A stretch of 38,654 nucleotides of DNA from positions 1-38,654 of the IMG/VR virus record IMGVR_UViG_3300048443_000082, one strand, 5' to 3'. The translations under genes and the position numbers were made by a program. How positions within the stretch are numbered: the stretch's first letter is position 1; each line of letters starts with the position of its first letter. Below are positions 35,660 through 38,654 of the stretch, one piece after another. The notes under the pieces were generated by a model. The model was not told where the DNA came from and searched no databases. It worked only from the letters and a program-made list of their open reading frames with translations. The DNA is from a virus.

Positions 35660-36269
35660 GGTGCTTTCGCGTTTAGAAACGCTGGAACGGCGCAGCCACC
35701 AAACGGTGGTGCGCGGGACCATTAGCGAAGTGGACCCACAAAAAGCACTGGCGAAGGTCCAGTGGGGGCCAACCCAGTTTACCGGCTGGTTACCCTGGAA
35801 GCCGACCCGCTCCGCCGGGGCCATCGTGTGGTGGTGCCCGGAGGTGGGCGAGGGGGTGACCATCATCAGTGATGGCGATTTGGTACGCGGTGAAATTCTG
35901 CCCGGCAGTTACACCGCCACGCACCCGGCCCCGTCCACGAACCCGGATGTGTTTATGGTGGCCTTTGGCGATGGCGCGAAAATCAGCTACGACCGCAAGG
36001 CGCATAAGCTGGTCGCGATACTGCCAGAGGGCGGGACAACCGAAGTCACCAGCCCCGGCGGCATAACGCTGACCGGCGATACACAAATAAACGGTACCTT
36101 GGCGGTGTCCAAAGACACCACTATTAGAGGGAAAACCCATAGCGTGGGCGCGGTGTCCTGTGAGGCCGATGTATCGGATAAAACCAGCAGTATGCAGGCG
36201 ATGCGGGATGTATATAACAGCCATGACCATGCCAAAAGCGTTAGCCCGCCGGTGAAAAAAATGGAGTAA
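35637..36269 (+). CDS. V: Baseplate spike protein (P2 gpV family)
   Basis: A 210-aa protein from ATG 35637. An OB-fold domain (VVRGTISEVDPQKALAKVQWGPTQFTGWLPW) is followed by VWWCPEVGEGVTIISDGD, a beta-helix-like part (GGITLTGDTQINGTLAVSKDTTI) and a C-terminal YNSHDHAKS with the HxH pattern that binds iron at the tip. P2 gpV punctures the outer membrane. First of the P2-like genes after the lambda-like neck. Confidence 0.92.
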   Translation: MDSQLLHEVLSRLETLERRSHQTVVRGTISEVDPQKALAKVQWGPTQFTGWLPWKPTRSAGAIVWWCPEVGEGVTIISDGDLVRGEILPGSYTATHPAPSTNPDVFMVAFGDGAKISYDRKAHKLVAILPEGGTTEVTSPGGITLTGDTQINGTLAVSKDTTIRGKTHSVGAVSCEADVSDKTSSMQAMRDVYNSHDHAKSVSPPVKKME

Positions 36270-36275
36270 AAGCCC

Positions 36276-36632
36276 ATGAAAAGCGGAATGGACAAAACCA
36301 CCGGTACGCTGATCACCGGGCTGGCGTATCTGCGTCAGCGCTTAGAGGATGTGATCAACACGCCGCTGGGGTCGGTCCCTGGGGCGCGTGGCTTCGGGTC
36401 GCGCCTGTTTGAGTTGGTGGATAGCAATATCGACAGCGACTTTTATATGTCGGCGTATGAACACCTGGCCGATGCGATAAGCGACCCGGCCAACGGGGTG
36501 ACGGATTTTCGGCTATCGGAAATGCTGGTTACCCGCGCCGCCCCTAATCATTATACGTTTCGCATTACCGGTACCATGCTGGTAAATGACGAGCCGGTTA
36601 CTTTGGATGGGATCAATTTACATGGCCAGTAA
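36276..36632 (+). CDS. W: Baseplate wedge protein W (P2 gpW, gp25-like)
   Basis: A 118-aa protein. The gp25-like fold pattern is clear: LRQRLEDVINTPLGSVPGARGFGSRLFELVDSNID, then YEHLADAISDPANGVTDFRLSEMLV. It starts sheath assembly at the wedge. Overlaps J by 11 bases. Not the same as lambda W at 29602. Confidence 0.92.
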   Translation: MKSGMDKTTGTLITGLAYLRQRLEDVINTPLGSVPGARGFGSRLFELVDSNIDSDFYMSAYEHLADAISDPANGVTDFRLSEMLVTRAAPNHYTFRITGTMLVNDEPVTLDGINLHGQ

Positions 36633-37437
36633 TTTACCGGATTTAACCGTGGTATCCCAGGTTGACCACGACGCCTTGACGGCGGCCATTGCCGCCGCTG
36701 CAGGAATTGAGAATTTAAGCGCCTCTGATCCGGCTTACCGGGTCGCCCTGGCGGTGGCCTACCGCGAAAGCCTGGTGCGCCAGGAGGCCAACGAACAGGC
36801 TAGGGGCGTGATGTTAGCGTATGCCCGCGATACCGATTTAGACCATTTGGGCGAAACCTATTACCGGGATGCTAAAGGCCGCCCGGTTACCCGCCTGACG
36901 GGGGAGGATGACGAGGATTACCGCGCCCGGTTGCAACAATCCCCCGAAGGGTTATCGGTTGCCGGGCCGGGGGAGGCGTACCGCTTTCACGCCAAAAGTT
37001 ACAGCAGTGATATTAAGGATGTGGATGTGGTGTCACCGGCTCCGGTATCCCTGGTATTAACACTGCTTCACGCGGCCGGAGATGGCAGCGTGGATGCCCA
37101 AACCTGCCAGGCGGTGTATGACTACCTGCAGCCGTTTCGCCCGCTTACCGACGCGCTGACCGTGCAAAGCGCGCAGATTATTAACTTTGTGGTCACCGCC
37201 GCCCTGACACTGACCCCAGGGGCAGACAGTGCCCTGGTGATGACCCAGGCCCAGGCTTCGCTTGACCGCTACCTGAGCGAGCGGCACCGGCTAGGCGCGC
37301 GCGTGGTGCAATCGGCCATTCATGCCGCGTTAACCGTCGAGGGGGTGGAGGAAGTGACTTTAACCGGCTGGGCTGACATTGATTGTCAGTCCGACCAGGC
37401 CCCGTATTGTACGGGCGTGACGCTGACGGAGGGCTAA
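36622..37437 (+). CDS. J: Baseplate protein J (P2 gpJ family)
   Basis: A 271-aa protein from ATG 36622 (an upstream in-frame ATG at 36586 lies deep in W). Pattern: 'LASDPAYRVALAVAYRESLVRQ'-like YRE..vr...N, LDHLGETYYRDAKGRPV, DDEDYRARLQQSPEGLSVAGPGEAYRFHA, SAIHAALTVEGV. Baseplate wedge/J family. Length slightly under P2 gpJ (302 aa). Confidence 0.9.
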   Translation: MASNLPDLTVVSQVDHDALTAAIAAAAGIENLSASDPAYRVALAVAYRESLVRQEANEQARGVMLAYARDTDLDHLGETYYRDAKGRPVTRLTGEDDEDYRARLQQSPEGLSVAGPGEAYRFHAKSYSSDIKDVDVVSPAPVSLVLTLLHAAGDGSVDAQTCQAVYDYLQPFRPLTDALTVQSAQIINFVVTAALTLTPGADSALVMTQAQASLDRYLSERHRLGARVVQSAIHAALTVEGVEEVTLTGWADIDCQSDQAPYCTGVTLTEG

Positions 37438-37440
37438 CCC

Positions 37441-38067
37441 ATGGCCAGTATTTTACCGGCGCATTTGTCCGACCTGGAACGGGATTTGGACGCGGCCATG
37501 GCCCGTTTAGAAACAATTGATATTCCTATCCAGACACTGTGGAACCCGGCGACCTGCCCGGCGTTTGCATTGCCGTATCTGGCCTGGGCCTTGTCGGTGG
37601 ATATCTGGCGCAGTGAGTGGCCCGAGGCGATTAAACGCCAGGTGATTGGAGCCGCGCCCGAGGTTCACCGCCAAAAAGGCACCCGCCCGGCCCTGGAATT
37701 GGCCCTGGCGGCGCTGGATATTGATGTGCAGTTAACCGAGTGGTGGGAGGCTGCAGAGCAAACCCAGCCAGGCACCTTTGATGTCACCGTGTTTGTTAAC
37801 AACAGCCTGGGCGGGGATTTGCTGGGACCCAAAAACCAGGCTCTGATTTTAGAAACCATTGAAAAGAACAAGCGCGCGACGGCCCATTACACCTTTACGT
37901 TAGGGCTGGCCATTGATGGGCCGCTGCAAATTAGCGGGACCATCGAGCCGATGCGCAGCACCGGCGATATCACGCTATCGCCCAGCTACACCATGGAGTT
38001 GGGGGTAACCGGCGTGTTTGCAGGCGGGTTACACAACACACTAACACTGGATTTAACCATAGGCTGA
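37441..38067 (+). CDS. I: Tail protein I (P2 gpI family)
   Basis: A 208-aa protein: ILPAHLSDLERDLDAAMARLETIDIPIQTLWNPATCPAFALPYLAWALSVDIWRSEWPEAIKRQVI is typical of gpI. The KGTRPALELALAALDI segment follows. Tail fibre attachment at the baseplate. Length similar to P2 gpI (176 aa). Confidence 0.92.
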   Translation: MASILPAHLSDLERDLDAAMARLETIDIPIQTLWNPATCPAFALPYLAWALSVDIWRSEWPEAIKRQVIGAAPEVHRQKGTRPALELALAALDIDVQLTEWWEAAEQTQPGTFDVTVFVNNSLGGDLLGPKNQALILETIEKNKRATAHYTFTLGLAIDGPLQISGTIEPMRSTGDITLSPSYTMELGVTGVFAGGLHNTLTLDLTIG

Positions 38068-38070
38068 TTT

Positions 38071-38646
38071 ATGAGTGATACCCAATTAAACGTGGCGTTT
38101 ACCACGGCCGGCATTAATAAATTATTGGACGCCCAGGACCAGGGCATTAAACAGGCCATTACCCATATCGCCCTGGGTAATCAGGCGTTTGCCCCGTCCA
38201 ACACGTTGCAATCTTTGCCCGGAGAGCGGGCACGCTACCCCATAGCCGATGCCCAAACCGGGGACCTGCTATTGCGCTTAGGGGTGCGGGCGACCACGGA
38301 CAGCGAATTTGCGGTGCGCGGGGTGGCCGGGTTTTTAGATGATGGCACCTTGCTGTTTACCTATTCATCCCCGGAGCCGGATTTTATGCTGACCTATCTA
38401 ACCCCGGCGGTGTCGGGGTTGGATATTCGCTTTTTGTTGAAACTCGACACCATCCCGGCCCAGTCGCTGACGGTGAATGTGAGCGACCAGCAAAGCATGA
38501 TTTTTTCAAATGAGTTTGCAAACTTCGCCCAGGCAAGTGTGGGCGAGGCCCTGCGAGGTGTGCGCCGCGATACGGATTTATCTTCTTTAAAAGAAAAAGT
38601 GCGAATATTAATAAATAGAGTTGAAAGACTAGAGAGGACGCAATGA
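38071..38646 (+). CDS. Tail collar fibre protein, P2 gpH N-terminus-like
   Basis: A 191-aa protein: TQLNVAFTTAGINKLLDAQDQGIKQAITHIALGNQAF resembles the N-terminal attachment domain of P2 gpH-type fibres. Here it is a stand-alone gene: a complete stop occurs, and the last ~22 codons (ending in an ILINRVERLERTQ coiled coil) are AT-rich. The next fibre gene overlaps its stop (ATGA). The fibre is thus split into an adapter and a separate distal protein. Confidence 0.8.
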   Translation: MSDTQLNVAFTTAGINKLLDAQDQGIKQAITHIALGNQAFAPSNTLQSLPGERARYPIADAQTGDLLLRLGVRATTDSEFAVRGVAGFLDDGTLLFTYSSPEPDFMLTYLTPAVSGLDIRFLLKLDTIPAQSLTVNVSDQQSMIFSNEFANFAQASVGEALRGVRRDTDLSSLKEKVRILINRVERLERTQ

Positions 38647-38654
38647 GTTTAGAT
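38643..38654 (+). CDS. Start of the distal tail fibre gene (cut by the window edge)
   Basis: ATG overlapping the previous stop (ATGA), reading M-S-L-D before the window ends. AGAGAGGA lies just upstream. Only four codons are visible; identity as a fibre is inferred from position and from the fibre-like C-terminus at the other window edge. Confidence 0.45.

Overview
The window is most of the genome of a temperate, contractile-tailed phage that also carries the parts of a plasmid replicon, so I read it as a phage-plasmid. The host is probably a gammaproteobacterium. The support is a consensus-like LexA box, an exact DnaA box, sigma70-type promoters and structural genes of lambda and P2 type; I cannot name the genus. 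Base composition is moderately GC-rich and even, except at both window edges, where an AT-rich tail-fibre segment begins and ends inside genes. Both ends lie in the tail-fibre region: the left edge is the 3' end of a fibre gene and the right edge is the first codons of the next fibre gene. This is what a circular or circularly permuted genome cut inside the fibre locus would look like. The two edges do not join in frame, so some fibre sequence is missing.

Layout. 1-7.6 kb (+): fibre end, sheath, tube, E/E' frameshift chaperone, tape measure and P2-type U, X, D. 7.6-9.5 kb: a small secreted peptide, then a divergent switch made of a minus-strand XRE regulator plus membrane protein and a plus-strand 61-aa protein behind a LexA-like box. 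9.5-11.2 kb: a repressor-controlled rep promoter, a candidate countertranscript RNA, a double winged-helix Rep protein, an origin with a DnaA box and three TGACGCAC repeats, and a strongly folded region with very short ORFs and a terminator. 11.2-14.6 kb (+): Rmf-like protein, a KfrA-like coiled-coil protein and small genes, two of whose promoters contain the same 17-bp palindrome. 14.7-18.2 kb (-): small genes, RHH protein, ParA ATPase, LuxR-type HTH protein and a CI-like repressor that lacks its catalytic residues. 18.4-25.3 kb (+): Cro-like protein, a Q-like regulator, an Acb2/Tad1-like candidate cyclic-nucleotide sponge, HNH protein, P4-type integrase, small genes and a Dam-family methyltransferase. 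25.4-38.65 kb (+): holin, GH108 endolysin, then a lambda-like packaging, head and neck set (terminase, W, B, C with nested scaffold, D, E, FII, Z, U), then a P2-like baseplate (V, W, J, I, H).

How the parts appear to work together (inference). A 13-bp operator family, ACAC-N5-GTGT, sits inside promoter spacers for the repressor, parA, rep and the XRE operon, and near cro and the lysis genes. One repressor could therefore tie lysogeny to plasmid maintenance. The repressor has lost the Ser and Lys needed for RecA-stimulated self-cleavage, so induction must come from elsewhere. The best candidate is the LexA-box-controlled 61-aa protein at 9296-9481, by analogy with 186 Tum and with the regulator plus small-protein modules (VqmA-Qtip) of VP882-type phages. 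The membrane protein co-transcribed with the XRE regulator begins at a 7-bp tandem repeat that places its only good ATG out of frame.
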